This document shows positions 51,668-62,224 of a stretch of 64,000 nucleotides of DNA, one piece after another. The translations under genes and the position numbers were made by a program. The DNA is from Arion vulgaris (Eukaryota > Mollusca > Gastropoda > Stylommatophora > Arionidae): contig CM036759.1 in the NCBI GenBank assembly GCA_020796225.1, positions 68,080,590-68,144,589 of the forward strand. Direction: 5' to 3'. Positions within the stretch are counted from its first letter, which is position 1. Every line of letters begins with the position of its first letter. The notes below the pieces were generated by a model. It saw only the letters and a program-made list of their open reading frames with translations. It was not told where the DNA came from and did not search any database.

Positions 51668-51745
51668 ATGAAATAGTTCAGCCACATATCAACAGATAAT
51701 GCATCTCAACGAGCAGCAATAGTACTAGGATACAGTTGAAACAAA
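51668..51745 (+). mobile_element. Very short LINE-a remnant
   Basis: GAAATAGTTCAGCCACATAT, CAACAGATAATGCATCTCAA and CGAGCAGCAATAGTACTAGG align with the LINE-a stretch coding IKWFGHISRLPTDSAPQRAM at 59212-59275. Confidence 0.55.
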
Positions 51746-51769
51746 GGAAAAGTGTAAAGGTCCACTACC

Positions 51770-51958
51770 ACATGGCTCGGTCCCACTCTACCATATGTGG
51801 TCCCTTCAGTCTCCACTCTACCACATGTGGCTCAATCCTCCACTCTACCATCAATGTGGCTCGACTATGTCCGCCCACTCTACCACATATGACTCGGTCC
51901 CACTCTACCACATGTGGCTCGATTCCACTCTACCATTTATGGCTCGGTCCACTCTACA
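51770..51958. repeat. About 26-bp minisatellite with palindromic core
   Basis: Seven irregular units CGGTCCCACTCTACCACATG then TGGCT. The core CCACATGTGG is a perfect 10-bp palindrome in several units and decayed in others. Confidence 0.9.
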
Positions 51959-51964
51959 GAAATA

Positions 51965-52090
51965 GTAAGCTGCCTGCTTATTACACAAAGCACGAACTCC
52001 GCAGCTCCAGCAACAATGATAGGTGTTTCTGGAAAATAATTCACTTGTAAACAGAACAGCGAGGTCCGGATTCAGAACCCACGACATCTG
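51965..52090 (-). mobile_element. SINE-H copy
   Basis: Minus strand: GGGTTCTGAATCCGGACCTC (altered box B), GCTGTTCTGTTTACAAGTGA, TTTCCAGAAACACCTATCA, GCTGCGGAGTTCGTGCTTTG. A further partial copy may lie at 54770-54830. Confidence 0.65.
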
Positions 52091-52824
52091 AACGGAAGGC
52101 ACAGAGGAGCCACAGAGACGATTAAGTATATATGCATAACTGCATGAGTAGGGGAGAGTGGCGCCCTTACACAAATCCAGTAAAGTATTGTGTCTAGTAG
52201 ACCATAAGACCACGATCGTCGGGGCCCTGTTAGAATAGCCCACGATCGTCAGGGCACTGCTAGAAGAGAAGAACCCTACGATCACGGACTACTAGGGTAC
52301 CTGGGGAAACTCGAGACGGTTGAGGTCGCGGAGAAACGTGCGTTTCTGCACCCCAAAATTCAACCTGGCAAATGTTGAGCAAACACCTCGTCCGATTCGT
52401 AGGACTCGGCATCTGAATGCAGCCATTAGTGCTCTGTTCACATTGCCAGGGAAAGAAGGAAATCAGCGTTTAAACAAGCAAGCTACAAGATCAAATCATC
52501 ATTTAAACAATCCGCTTTAACCACGGACGAAGGCGGGTATATTTTGTCTCAGGACATCTCAGCCTGTGTTTGTTTAAGTTTTGAATAGGATACGAAAAGA
52601 TTGTATGTGGCAGTAAATGCGTACGGAGCACAGGCGCGACATCTGAGAACTAGAATCATTCAAAGGGGTATTAGTTAGGTATGAGTTCGCGTCTCAGACG
52701 ATATAAAAGGGTGTGATAATTAGAAAGAGAGCATTATATGTTTACACGTGCGTCTCGCTAAGATAGTTGCTTTGTGGGTAGCTAAACTTGATACATGTTG
52801 AGAGAGTCTTTCCCAACGGAGGAG
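52091..52824. other. Unassigned stretch
   Basis: CCACGATCGTC(A/G)GGGC occurs twice (52212, 52240) within a short duplication. A 66-codon plus frame (52320-52520, RTRHLNAAISALFTLPGKEG) has ordinary composition but no domain I recognise. Confidence 0.35.
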
Positions 52825-52931
52825 TTTCAGGGTTGTGAATTCCAGTCCCTGACCAGACTGAGAGAGATGGATGTCGATATCGATACAGCACGAAAATAAC
52901 GACATACGACAAGAGATTAATTAATCAACAT
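52825..52931. repeat. Long target-site duplication, left copy
   Basis: TTTCAGGGTTGTGAATTCCA through GATTAATTAATCAACAT, 107 bp, matching 53619-53732. It ends exactly where LINE-b begins. Confidence 0.75.
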
Positions 52932-53618
52932 CGGAATGGAGTTTGTGGAAGGCAGTGGAGTCACCAGGAAAGACAGACTACGAAATGAGGACATCAGAAG
53001 CAGAGTGGGCATAACTTCATGCACCGAGTCAATTGAAAGACAACAAATGCAGTGGTTTGGACATTTAATGAGAATTGAATACAACTAACCCCAAATATTC
53101 AGTCAGAACAGGTAAAGCAGCGTAACTCATGGTTTGGATAGATCAATCAAGCCCAAAATATACAGCAAGTTGATCGAAAGCGAGATCGAAGGATCTGACC
53201 TGAAGAAAAGCTCACCCTAGTAAATCAAAGCTGGCTGAAAACGGACGGGCGGGCCTAGTCACCATGGGCGCACAATCGTCCTGACGTAGATCACCTGTTC
53301 TTGCCAGTGGACCAATTATACATCACAATAAGAATGATCAAATTGGCCGTGAAGAATGTTAGCAGAAGAAGAAGAAGAATACAACTAACCACCAATAACA
53401 GCATACAATAAAACGAGATCAGGTACTAGAGCTATGGGAAGACCAAGAAAAAGATGGATAGACAATGTCAAGACCACACTAAATAAACATCGCTATAACA
53501 CAACAACGACGGCACATCTGACCCTTGAACGCAAATTAAAGCTCCCACCCCTACGCTTAGCGGCAAGAGTGGACAACCAGTTCCATCATCCACCTGGATA
53601 AAGACAAGAGAACTGGAA
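52932..53618 (+). mobile_element. LINE-b insertion, 5'-truncated, split by SINE-F
   Basis: Reading plus and skipping 53091-53376: GVTRKDRLRNEDIRSRVGIT, ESIERQQMQWFGHLMRIEYN, then KTRSGTRAMGRPRKRWIDNV and LPPLRLAARVDNQFHHPPG with a stop. It is the C-terminus of a LINE related to but distinct from LINE-a (WFGHLMR, not WFGHVSR). Other copies: 35026-35275 and, more distantly, 59520-60290. Confidence 0.83.
53091..53376 (+). mobile_element. SINE-F nested in LINE-b
   Basis: GAATACAACTAACC at 53077-53090 and 53377-53390 is a perfect 14-bp target duplication and fixes the element at 286 bp. Body: TCAGTCAGAACAGGTAAAGC, AGCGTAACTCATGG, AAGTTGATCGAAAGCGAGAT, AGCTCACCCTAGTAAATCAA, AGCTGGCTGAAAACGGACG, TACATCACAATAAGAATGAT, (GAA)n tail. 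Confidence 0.93.
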
Positions 53619-53732
53619 TTTCAGGGTTGTGAATACCTGTCGCTGACCAGATTGAGAGAGATGGGTGTCGATATTGGTACAGCCCGAAAATAACGACATA
53701 CCAAATACGTAAAACGATTAATTAATCAACAT
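53619..53732. repeat. Long target-site duplication, right copy
   Basis: TTTCAGGGTTGTGAATACCT through GATTAATTAATCAACAT, 114 bp. It begins right after the LINE-b 3' end. Confidence 0.75.
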
Positions 53733-54229
53733 TGAACTGGCTTGTTGGGTCGCTCGACGCCCCTGGATTTGTTGAGGGGAGAGAACTTGTATATGTCGGA
53801 GTGTCACGAGATGATGGTTCTCATTAACTGATTTTTTGCTTCGTCGACTTTCAACTCAGACGAAGTTTCCATCTCTGAAACTGATTTTGCGTAAAATTGT
53901 TTTTCAATTAAATGAGCAGTGTGCACATTGTAAATGTTACACTGGCAGCGTGTGCTCAATGTACTCGTAATTAGTATTCCTCGCATACAGGCAGATTTCT
54001 CCGACTTCAGAGTACTCACGTTATCGCCTGAGTAAGACCAGGGACTGAACAAATGCCGACAGTAGGTTCGAACCCGAGGCGTCTCTCAGCTACAGAGCCG
54101 AGCTACTATCAACTACTCAGCAGTCCCCCATAATAACTGATAACTTGATATATGTTGGTTTCAAAATCTTAGCTTGTGACTGGGGAAGTCACAAGCCAAC
54201 TCTTTAGTAATTCCTGATTAAACACAAGC
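53733..54229. other. Mostly unassigned; possible tRNA-like head
   Basis: At 54058-54120 the minus strand reads TAGTAGCTCGGCTCTGTAGC then box B-like GGGTTCGAACCTAC, suggesting another tRNA-derived SINE head with no second copy in the window. The rest is unassigned. Confidence 0.4.
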
Positions 54230-54545
54230 CCACTCTCTCACTACTCCTTTACAAGCCCACTCTCCTACTCCTTACAAGCCCACTCTCATACTTACAAGCC
54301 CACTCTCTCATTACTTACAAGCCCACTCGATCACTACTCCCTCACAAACTTACTCTTACTTCTCCTTACAAGCCTACTCTCTCACTAACTTACAAGCCCA
54401 CTCTCTCACTACTAACTTACAAGCCCACTCTCTCACTATGTCCTTACAAGCCCACTCTCTCACTATGTCCTTACAAGCCCACTCTCTCACTATGTCCTTA
54501 CAAACCCACTCTCTCACTATGTCCTTACAAGCCACTCTCATATAC
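54230..54545. repeat. About 27-bp minisatellite
   Basis: Twelve or so units TTACAAGCCCACTCTCTCAC then TATGTCC; left-hand units are shorter and eroded, right-hand units regular. Confidence 0.93.
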
Positions 54546-55014
54546 TTACGCCTTCTCCTGTGTGTCAAGATGCTGAACTAGCTCGTCCCGCTTGTTGACA
54601 ACGTTCACAGCTCTCCAGCAGTAAGCGTTCCCTAATCATATGCGCCTCTGTCTTTTGCCAGTCTGCAAGCAAAGATACAAGGTCACATGGTTTAGCTAAG
54701 GAAGAGAAGCTATAGATGGATAGGACAGTGGCCTAAGATAACATAAGGCCGGCGGGATCAGGTAAAAAATTCTAGGGATCTCCAGAAACATGCACCCGTG
54801 AACAGAACAGCGACACGATCTTCAGACAACAACTCAACCACTTCTCATTGAGGGCCAATCATCGACACTTTAGTCGGGACACTTCTTGCCACCCGTCCCA
54901 GTTTTCTGGGACAGTCATTATTCTGTATAAAATAATTCATAATAATAACAATACTAAGATCTGTGAGTCCTGTTATGTTTACGAGTCTTATCTAGAAGAA
55001 GAAGAAGAAGGTTC
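54546..55014. other. Unassigned stretch
   Basis: At 54870-54930 TAGTCGGGACACTTCTTGCC then GTCCCAGTTTTCTGGGACAG resembles the right end of the element at 57358-58080 (GGGACTGTCCCAGAAAAAAT on the other strand). Otherwise nothing recognised. Confidence 0.35.
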
Positions 55015-56775
55015 CAAGATGTTACAGACATTCACACTCATGTTACAGACATTCACACTCATGTTACAGACATTCACACTCATGTTACAGACATTCACAC
55101 TCATGTTACAGACATTCACACTCATGTTACAGACATTCACATTCATGTTACAGACATTCACACTCATGTTACAGACATTCACACTCATGTTACAGACATT
55201 CACACTCATGTTACAGACATTCACACTCATGTTACAGACATTCACACTCATGTTACAGACATCCACACTCATGTTACAGACATTCACACTCATGTTACAG
55301 ACATTCACACTCATGTTACTAGACATTCACACCATGTTACAGACATTCACACTCATGTTACAGACATTACACTATGTACAGACATTCACACTATGTTACA
55401 ACATTCCACTCATGTTACAGACATTCACACTATGTTACAGACATTCACACTGATGTTAGACATCCACACCCTGTTACAGACATTCACACTCATGTTACAG
55501 CATTCACACTCATGTTACAGACATTCCACTCATGTTACAGACATTCACTCATGTTACAGACATTCCACTCATGTTACAGACATTCCCTCATGTTACAGAC
55601 ATTCACACTCATGTTACAGACATTCACATTCATGTTACAGACATTCACACTGATGTTACAGACATTCACACTGATGTTACAGACATTCACACTCATGTTA
55701 CAGACATTCACACTCATGTTACAGACATTCACTCATTTAAGACATTCATACTCATGTTACAGACATTCACATTCATGTTACAGACATTCACACTGATGTT
55801 ACAGACATTCCACTGATTTACAGACATTCACACTGATGTTACAGACAGACATTCCACTGATGTACAGACATTCACTCATGTTACAGACATTCACACTGAT
55901 GTTACAGACAGACATTCCACTGATGTACAGACATTCACATGATGTTACATACATTCAACTGATGTTACATACATTCAACTGATGTTACTACATTCACACT
56001 GATGTTACAGACATTCACATCATGTTAAGACATTCACACTCATGTTACAGACATTCACACTGATGTTACAGACATTCACACTGATGTTACAGACATTCAC
56101 ACTGATGTTACAGACATTCACACTCATGTTACAGGACATTCAAACTCATGTTACAGACATTACACTGATGTTCAGACATTCACACTCATGTTACAGACAT
56201 TCACACTGATGTTACAGACATTCACACTCATGTTACAGACATTCACACTGATGTTACAGACAGACATTCACACTGATGTTACAGACATTCACACTGATGT
56301 TACATACATTCCATGATGTTACATACATTCACACTGATGTTACATACATTCACACTGATGTTACAGACATTCACACTCATGTTACAGACATTCACACTCA
56401 TGTTACAGACATTCACACTGATGTTACAGACATTCACACTGATGTTACAGACATTCACACTGATGTTACAGACATTCACACTCATGTTACAGACATTCAC
56501 ACTCATGTTACAGACATTCACACTGATGTTACAGACAGACATTCACACTGATGTTACAGACATTCACATTGATGTTACAGACATTCACACTGATGTTACA
56601 GACATTCACACTGATGTTACAGACAGACATTCACACTGATGTTACAGACATTCACACTGATGTTACAGACATTCATATTGATGTTACAGACATTCACACT
56701 GATGTTACAGACATTCACACTCATGTTACAGACATTCACACTGATGTTACAGACATTCACACTCATGTTACTTGC
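55015..56775. repeat. 21-bp minisatellite, about 82 copies
   Basis: Units ACATTCACACTCATGTTACA then G. The left third is CTCATG-dominated and very regular, the middle (55320-56000) is full of deletions, and the right third mixes CTGATG and CTCATG with a recurring ACAGACAGACATT expansion. Period divisible by 3, so plus (MLQTFTL) and minus (MSVNVCN) frames are open where regular. Confidence 0.96.
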
Positions 56776-56829
56776 ATTAATACCAAGAGAAACAATATTA
56801 ATAAAAGTAAAACACACACTATGCTCATC

Positions 56830-57035
56830 ATCATCCTTAAATAGTTTGTCTTGAGCAGAACTTTGCCACCCCAACAGTCCTCCGGAATTTCTCTCTCTCT
56901 CTCTCTTATAGATTAGATGCCCCGCCTCTGTAGCCGTCATATTCAAATCATCAGTTACATCCTGAATCCATCTTCTTCGTGATCTTCCTCTTCTTCTCTT
57001 TGCCGGTATGCCTCCATCCATGATGGTCTTCTCCA
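56830..57035 (-). mobile_element. LINE-c C-terminal remnant
   Basis: The minus strand encodes MDGGIPAKRRRGRSRRRWIQ and DVTDDLNMTATEAGHLIYKR, then SAQDKLFKDDDEH; best copy of this family's end. Confidence 0.8.
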
Positions 57036-57040
57036 GCTCT

Positions 57041-57357
57041 TCTCCACACTATACTAAAACTTAACTATTTGGTGACTTGTAATACTTTTTGAATGTTCAT
57101 CTTAACGTCACTCTCTGATTCCTGCACCGGTGACGTCTGATATTTGTGGGACTTCTACGCCATGGAGAGAAGATCTTGCCCCTGAGTGAAGTTATCATGC
57201 AAACAAAAGTCGCAGCTCATTCGATAATGAAGTACACATTTAATGATTGCTTCAACTGTTGACACACGCAAGCGATTTCTTTCATATGTCCACTGCACAT
57301 TCATTAGGGGTTATATTCTTTATAAATTTGCATGGTGTCCTACCTGTATCTTGGTAC
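57041..57357. other. Unassigned stretch
   Basis: No family match or sustained frame seen. Confidence 0.45.
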
Positions 57358-58080
57358 AGGGTTGCCAACTAAATATTGAGAACGTTAGCAACCCTGTCTC
57401 GGTAATGAAACCAAAACTACAGCTTCTACGTGGACGTTTCAAATTAAACAGTTCAGTTCCGTACTAATCACAGCGATAATGAAAACAAAACTACTGTGAC
57501 AGTATTAAGTGTGGACTTGGACATTTCGAAGTTTTCAAATTCAAACAGTTCTTCCCATCTGAAAATCCAGAAAAGTCCGATTTATTTGCAACTTTCGTTA
57601 GACAGTTTGACCAGAGCCAACTATAAACTTATGGGCCTTTGGACTCAGGTAAGAGTTTTGGGAAATCAGACCACAGCTACACCATGTGACCTCGCATTCC
57701 AGTATTGCTATATATAGACGAATTCATTTTAAAATCAAAACAAAATGTTAACTCGAAGTTATATTATGCAACAAGTTAAGTTTAACAATAAGGAATATCA
57801 ATATTATGAATATTTTTCACCAATAAATAACCATAGACTCACAGAATTGAGTAAAATTGCAAAAAAACCTTGCAGTGTTCTATCAAACATCTATATTTTC
57901 CGGCCCCTTTTCTGATCTAGGTCAGGGAACACCCACAGTCAGTTGTCTGGCCTAGTTATCAAAAGTTGGCTGTGGTTTGACAGGACAAAATCCGGTCCAG
58001 GATACATTTTTCGGGACACCACATTTTGTTCGCTAACGACTGGGACTGTCCCAGAAAAAATGGACATCTTGCAACCCTAG
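57358..58080. mobile_element. Possible hAT-like element hosting MITE-C
   Basis: The left end CAGGGTTGCCAACT and right end GCAACCCTAG (reverse CTAGGGTTGC) look like terminal inverted repeats of a type common in DNA transposons, and GGGACTGTCCCAG near 58045 is an internal inverted motif. MITE-C lies inside. No clean target duplication was found, so this is tentative. Confidence 0.4.
57612..57974 (-). mobile_element. MITE-C copy 4 (reference copy)
   Basis: Tips CAGAGCCAACT (57612-57622) and AGTTGGCTGTG (57964-57974) are an 11-bp inverted repeat with one mismatch. The immediate flanks GTTTGAC (57605-57611 and 57975-57981) are identical. Length 363 bp. A CA(G/C)AG-start tip and 7-8 bp duplications suggest a hAT-derived, non-autonomous element. 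Confidence 0.87.
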
Positions 58081-58324
58081 GTCAGCTGAACAACTCTGAC
58101 AAGATTTCGTTAGTAAGGCAAAGTGTACGTAAACATAACTTGACCAGTGACGATTTGACAAACAAATATCAATCTCTCACCAACTGTTCACTAGAGGTGG
58201 ACAATCACCTTCTACAAATGAAGCCACGTTGCTGAAAGTGACCCATAATGGGCACTGACTGATGGCAGGTGGTGGCCGGCAAGATGTCCATGCGGTTGTG
58301 ATGGCTGTAACAGTTATTTTGACT

Positions 58325-58518
58325 GGTAATGACATCAAACCGAAGTAATGACATCAAACCGAAGTAATGACATCAAACCGAAGTAATGACATCAAACCGA
58401 AGTAATGACATCAAACCGAAGTAATGACATCAAACCGAAGTAATGACATCAAACCGAAGTAATGACATCAAACCGAAGTAATGACATCAAACCGAAGTAA
58501 TGACATCAAACCGAAGTA
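58325..58518. repeat. 19-bp minisatellite derived from LINE-a
   Basis: Ten identical units of TAATGACATCAAACCGAAG; the last runs directly into TAATGACATTCGCTAGAGAA, the LINE-a sequence coding VMTFARE. The unit aligns with the LINE-a segment GACAAAACAGAAGTAATGAC at 38350 (minus). Confidence 0.95.
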
Positions 58519-59470
58519 ATGACATTCGCTAGAGAAGAAAACAGTACCAATATCTCCATCGACAAACATTCATTACAACAAGTCACAGACTTTAAATATC
58601 TGGGAGAATTGTTTCAGCAAACAAAAGAAGAACTAATGAAATCCAACACAGATTCTTCTTCTTCTGCTTTGCGTTCGTTCTTTACGACCAATTTTAATCA
58701 CTCTTTGTGATATCTTTGATCTTTGCCAAGAACGTGTATATGTTGCACATTGGTTTGGTAGGCCACTAAACGCATTGACATCTACACGTTTAGGACACAT
58801 GCATCCGATTTTTAGTCAAACCTCCTTAATCGCCTCTTACGACATGCGTGGCAGGTAACAGTGGTTCTATTCTTTACACCCAAATTTGGGCCCCGGTAAC
58901 CACTCGGGCGTAACACAGATGCAACAAAGCAAATCAAATAATAGGACAAATGGTGCTAATTTTAAAATTCAAACATGTCACCATGAACACAAAAGAGCAA
59001 TGTTTCACACCACCCCATTCCCCCACCATTATGCTATCAGTGCCAAACCTGGACGCTGACATCAAACGATAGAAGAAAACTAGTCATGACAGAGATGAAG
59101 TCTCTACGCAGAATGATGGGTGTAACAAGAAGAGACTGGTTCAGAAATGAAGAGACATCAGGCAAAAAGTGGGTACAACATCAATATTGAACTTCATCAA
59201 GAAACAACAAATTAAATGGTTCGGCCAAATAAGCAGATTACCAACAGACAGTACACCTCAAAGAGCAATGTTGCTCCGATACAATGGATACAGTGGATAC
59301 AGTGGATACAATGGATACGACGAAAAGGCGGTCCACGCAAAAGGTGGACCTCAGAGATAACAGAAGCGACGAAAGACACTATTTATGAAGCGCAGACAAA
59401 AGCCCGTTCTAGAAATCTCTTCTTATACTAACGCTGTGAGGCAAAACAGGATTGGAGAAAAGTAAGAATG
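58519..59470 (+). mobile_element. LINE-a fragment split by SINE-B
   Basis: Starts MTFAREENSTNISIDKHSLQ, YLGELFQQTKEELMKSNTD, is interrupted at 58654-58911, then resumes ATKQIK, LCYQCQTWTLTSNDRRKLV, SLRRMMGVTRRDWFRNEE, TTSILNFIKKQQIKWFGQIS and GPRKRWTSEITEATKDTIYE. A GTGGATACA run near 59285 is a small local expansion. Several frameshifts. Confidence 0.87.
58654..58911 (-). mobile_element. SINE-B nested in LINE-a
   Basis: AACACAGAT at 58645-58653 and 58912-58920. The uninterrupted LINE-a copy at 11175 reads CAACACAGATGCAACAAAGC across the junction, a direct empty-site comparison. Core CATGTCGTAAGAGGCGATTA, tail with AAAGCAGAAGAAGAAG. Confidence 0.95.
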
Positions 59471-59519
59471 ACAGTTACTAACTTACTTTTCTACGAGACT
59501 TAGTTTTGTAATTATTTTA

Positions 59520-60290
59520 AGGGAGGTTTTTCATGGTGCGGTTGTGAAACAACGATTTTTAAAAATCTTCTCCTTTGTACATAATACGTGTTCTTGTCTT
59601 ATTCACATGTGGTGTGAAGCGACGTGGGGAGATTCAGTTTTCTATCATGTACCAGGTGTGTTGCATCTGTAGTTGTTAGTATTTGATGTCACAGGATATT
59701 TGTGATATTATCTATCCATTGGGTTCTTCGTCCGGGTTGCTGGTTTGCTATAGGCGTGAGATGGTAGTAGATCAGATTTCATTCTCATTAGGTGACCGAA
59801 CCGCTTTATTTGTTGTCTTCTAATATGTTGGACGTCTATAGCTTAAGTGGTAATGAGCTCGATCACAAGCCAAGCGTATCTGGTGCAAACTTTACGGCAG
59901 GCAGTTTTGAAGCAAATTCGTAACCAAGGAAAGGAAAGGTAAAATAGACCTCACCGTTCAGAAAGCAATTGCAAACTACTTAACGTATAAGTGGTGCCTA
60001 GAAAATCGACGCCTCGTATACTGTGGTCCTGTAAAGGATCTGCTACGATTTTCATTGTCGATATGTTGGATGCAGGGTGTGATTCCAACGACATTTCAAA
60101 TGTTCTCTTTTCTCTCACTGTCTATTTCATAAATGTACCTCTGTGATGGTTAGGGACAGATGTCAGGAACATATGTCTGCGTTGTCTGATGCAATTTTTG
60201 TAAGCTGGTATATATTTATATTCCGTCGTTCTTGATGCCCTCGCTGCATCTTTTCGTGGTCTTCCTCTTGCTCTGTATTCATTATAAATT
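59520..60290 (-). mobile_element. LINE-b-related remnant split by SINE-J
   Basis: The minus strand near 59700-59830 reads RRQQIKRFGHLMRMKSDLLP then ATRTKNPMDR, like the LINE-b FGHLMRI...GRPRKRW tail with the basic motif degraded. The region right of SINE-J (60071-60290) continues with weak coding-like sequence. Confidence 0.6.
59833..60060 (+). mobile_element. SINE-J with 10-bp target duplication
   Basis: ATATGTTGGA at 59823-59832 and 60061-60070. Head CGTCTATAGCTTAAGTGGTA; box B decayed to GGTGCAAACTTT; body AAAGCAATTGCAAACTACTT and GTATAAGTGGTGCCTAGAAA. Confidence 0.88.
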
Positions 60291-60650
60291 TGTAATGTGG
60301 CTCTCTCGCTCTCTCTCTCTGTGTGTGTGTGTGTGGGGAAGACGATACCAGGGCAGTGCAGAAAACAGTTTCATTATCACAGTCCTATATCCCAGGATGG
60401 GACGGAGTAACGTAATGCATAAGCTTTCGTCTGTCGACTTGGACACCAGAGGGTTGTGCGTTCAATCTCACACTCGACGTTCCACACGTGAGGAAAGGAA
60501 TTGGCCATCCTACCTCCTGCACACTAGGAACTAGAAATGTGAAGTGACTTCATACCATAAGGTCTGAAAAGGTAGCGGAACATTTTATTTCGATTTATGT
60601 ATCACAAGATATCAATTTTCTCAAACCAAACTTACTTATATAGGGGATTA
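60291..60650. mobile_element. Microsatellite and SINE-R copy
   Basis: (CT)n and (GT)n at 60300-60335. SINE-R at 60395-60515: TAATGCATAAGCTTTCGTCT as possible box A region, box B-like GCGTTCAATCTC, CCACACGTGAGGAAAGG, CCTACCTCCTGCACAC. The rest is unassigned. Confidence 0.5.
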
Positions 60651-60654
60651 AAAC

Positions 60655-60735
60655 ACTTTTAAACAGAGGCGCGGCTCTTTCAGGCTAAGGACGTACCGTG
60701 TTTTGGTTATATCAAAGCGTGTAGGCCAAAAACAT
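60655..60735. repeat. Dispersed repeat T
   Basis: GAGGCGCGGCTCTTTCAGGC, CTAAGG, TTGGTTATATCAAAGCGTGT, AGGCCAAAAACATG; compare 12835-12930. Confidence 0.5.
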
Positions 60736-61734
60736 GGGGGATAATTAAGGAGTTTAAGAAGAATCCAAGAAGAATCGAAGTTATCAGTTACGTTGTAAAC
60801 TGCACTGCGATTTAGCCACCTTATCATGGTATGAATGATGATGTTTTGAAGAACACTTTTCTCCAACCAAATTTGTGAACCGCACCGCTATCTAGCCACC
60901 TTAACATCGTATGAATGATGACATCTTGAAGTCCACGAGGGGATGTCGTCAGGACAAGCGCCTGCTTGAGTGACGCAGTATCGGCTTGCAGAACCAAGTC
61001 TGGACACGTGGTTAAACTACTTCCCCGCGCATGCTCACACTAGCCAGAGAGGAGTGAACTGCACCACCCCATGGTTGAGACAAATGGAAGCGAATCAACA
61101 TGATACAAACCATCAAACACGAAGCAAACGACCAGTGGATTAAATTCTCCATGACTAACGACACTAAAAAGGGTCAAATAGTAGTCAAATAAGACTGGGA
61201 AGGGGATAGAGAGAAAGAGCTAAGAGTATTGAATAAGACGTTGGGAAGACATCGCGGAGATGGACACCGCGCAATGATGACCCGATCCGTTTGACACACG
61301 CAGAAAGTGACAAGCCTATATCAAGTTACCTCCTTTTCAAAATATCAAAATCCGATCCTAGGCACCATGTGGCCTCTGCTCCCAGGCTAACCCTCGCTGT
61401 CCGCCTCATCTGTCGGATTTCTGGTAGGCCCCTATTGTGTGCGGCGGCACCAGAGCCTACCAATATTGATACTTTCACTAGTGGGGCCAGCACGAATTGG
61501 CAACATAATTGTGATCCTGTATTCTTGGGCCATCCTTAGTAACATCGGTAACGAAATAACTGTGGGCTCAACAAAGCGCGCGATGACACCGGAATATGCA
61601 GCATCTAATGATAAAATATGTCCCGGCGGCTTATCCTGAAAAGCTGGGCGTGGCTAGAATTTAGTATTAGAACAGACGTCAATATATCGAATTTCCTTGT
61701 AATAGTATCGATACTTTAACAGGAGACGGTTATG
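60736..61734. other. Unassigned stretch
   Basis: A block of about 50 bp (GATTTAGCCACCTTATCATG / CTATCTAGCCACCTTAACAT, then GTATGAATGATGA) occurs twice at 60810-60855 and 60885-60930. Near 61090-61260 a lysine-rich plus-strand reading looks faintly coding but has stops. No family recognised. Confidence 0.4.
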
Positions 61735-62115
61735 TCGGTGTACAGCATCGTGTTCCGTGCCGGCTGTCGTATATGATCATTACTCTCGGTCATGTCGTCG
61801 TACAGCATCGTGTTACGTGCCGGCTCGTATGATCATCTCGGTCATGTCGTCGTACAGCACGTTACGTGCCGGCTATCGTGATCATTCTTCGGTCATGTCG
61901 GTGTACAGCATCGTGTTCCGTGCCGGCTGTCGTATATGATCATTCTTCTCGGTCATGTCGGTGTACAGCATCGTGTTCCGTGCCGTGCTGTCGTATAACA
62001 GCAATCGTGTTCCGTGCCGGCTGTCGTATATGATCATTCCTCTCGGTCATGTCGGTGTACAGCATCGTGTTCCGTGCCGGCTGTCGTATATGATCATTCT
62101 TCCTGGTCATGTCAG
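61735..62115. repeat. About 58-bp minisatellite, six to seven copies
   Basis: Units TCATGTCGGTGTACAGCATC, GTGTTCCGTGCCGGCTGTCG, TATATGATCATTCTTCTCGG. The second and third units carry deletions and a GTCGTCG variant; the last ones are regular. Confidence 0.94.
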
Positions 62116-62224
62116 TGAACTAATCAGATCGAGATGAGAACCATATTTTAACGTGGCCCCCTGCAACATAAGGCCGACTAGCTCAGGCGGAAATAGAAAA
62201 TTCCTGTTTAATGAGGGCTGATTT

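Noticed and set aside
55015..56775. CRISPR-like array (regular 21-bp repeat)
   Set aside because: No distinct spacers between repeats, no cas genes, and the context is eukaryotic; it is a direct tandem minisatellite.
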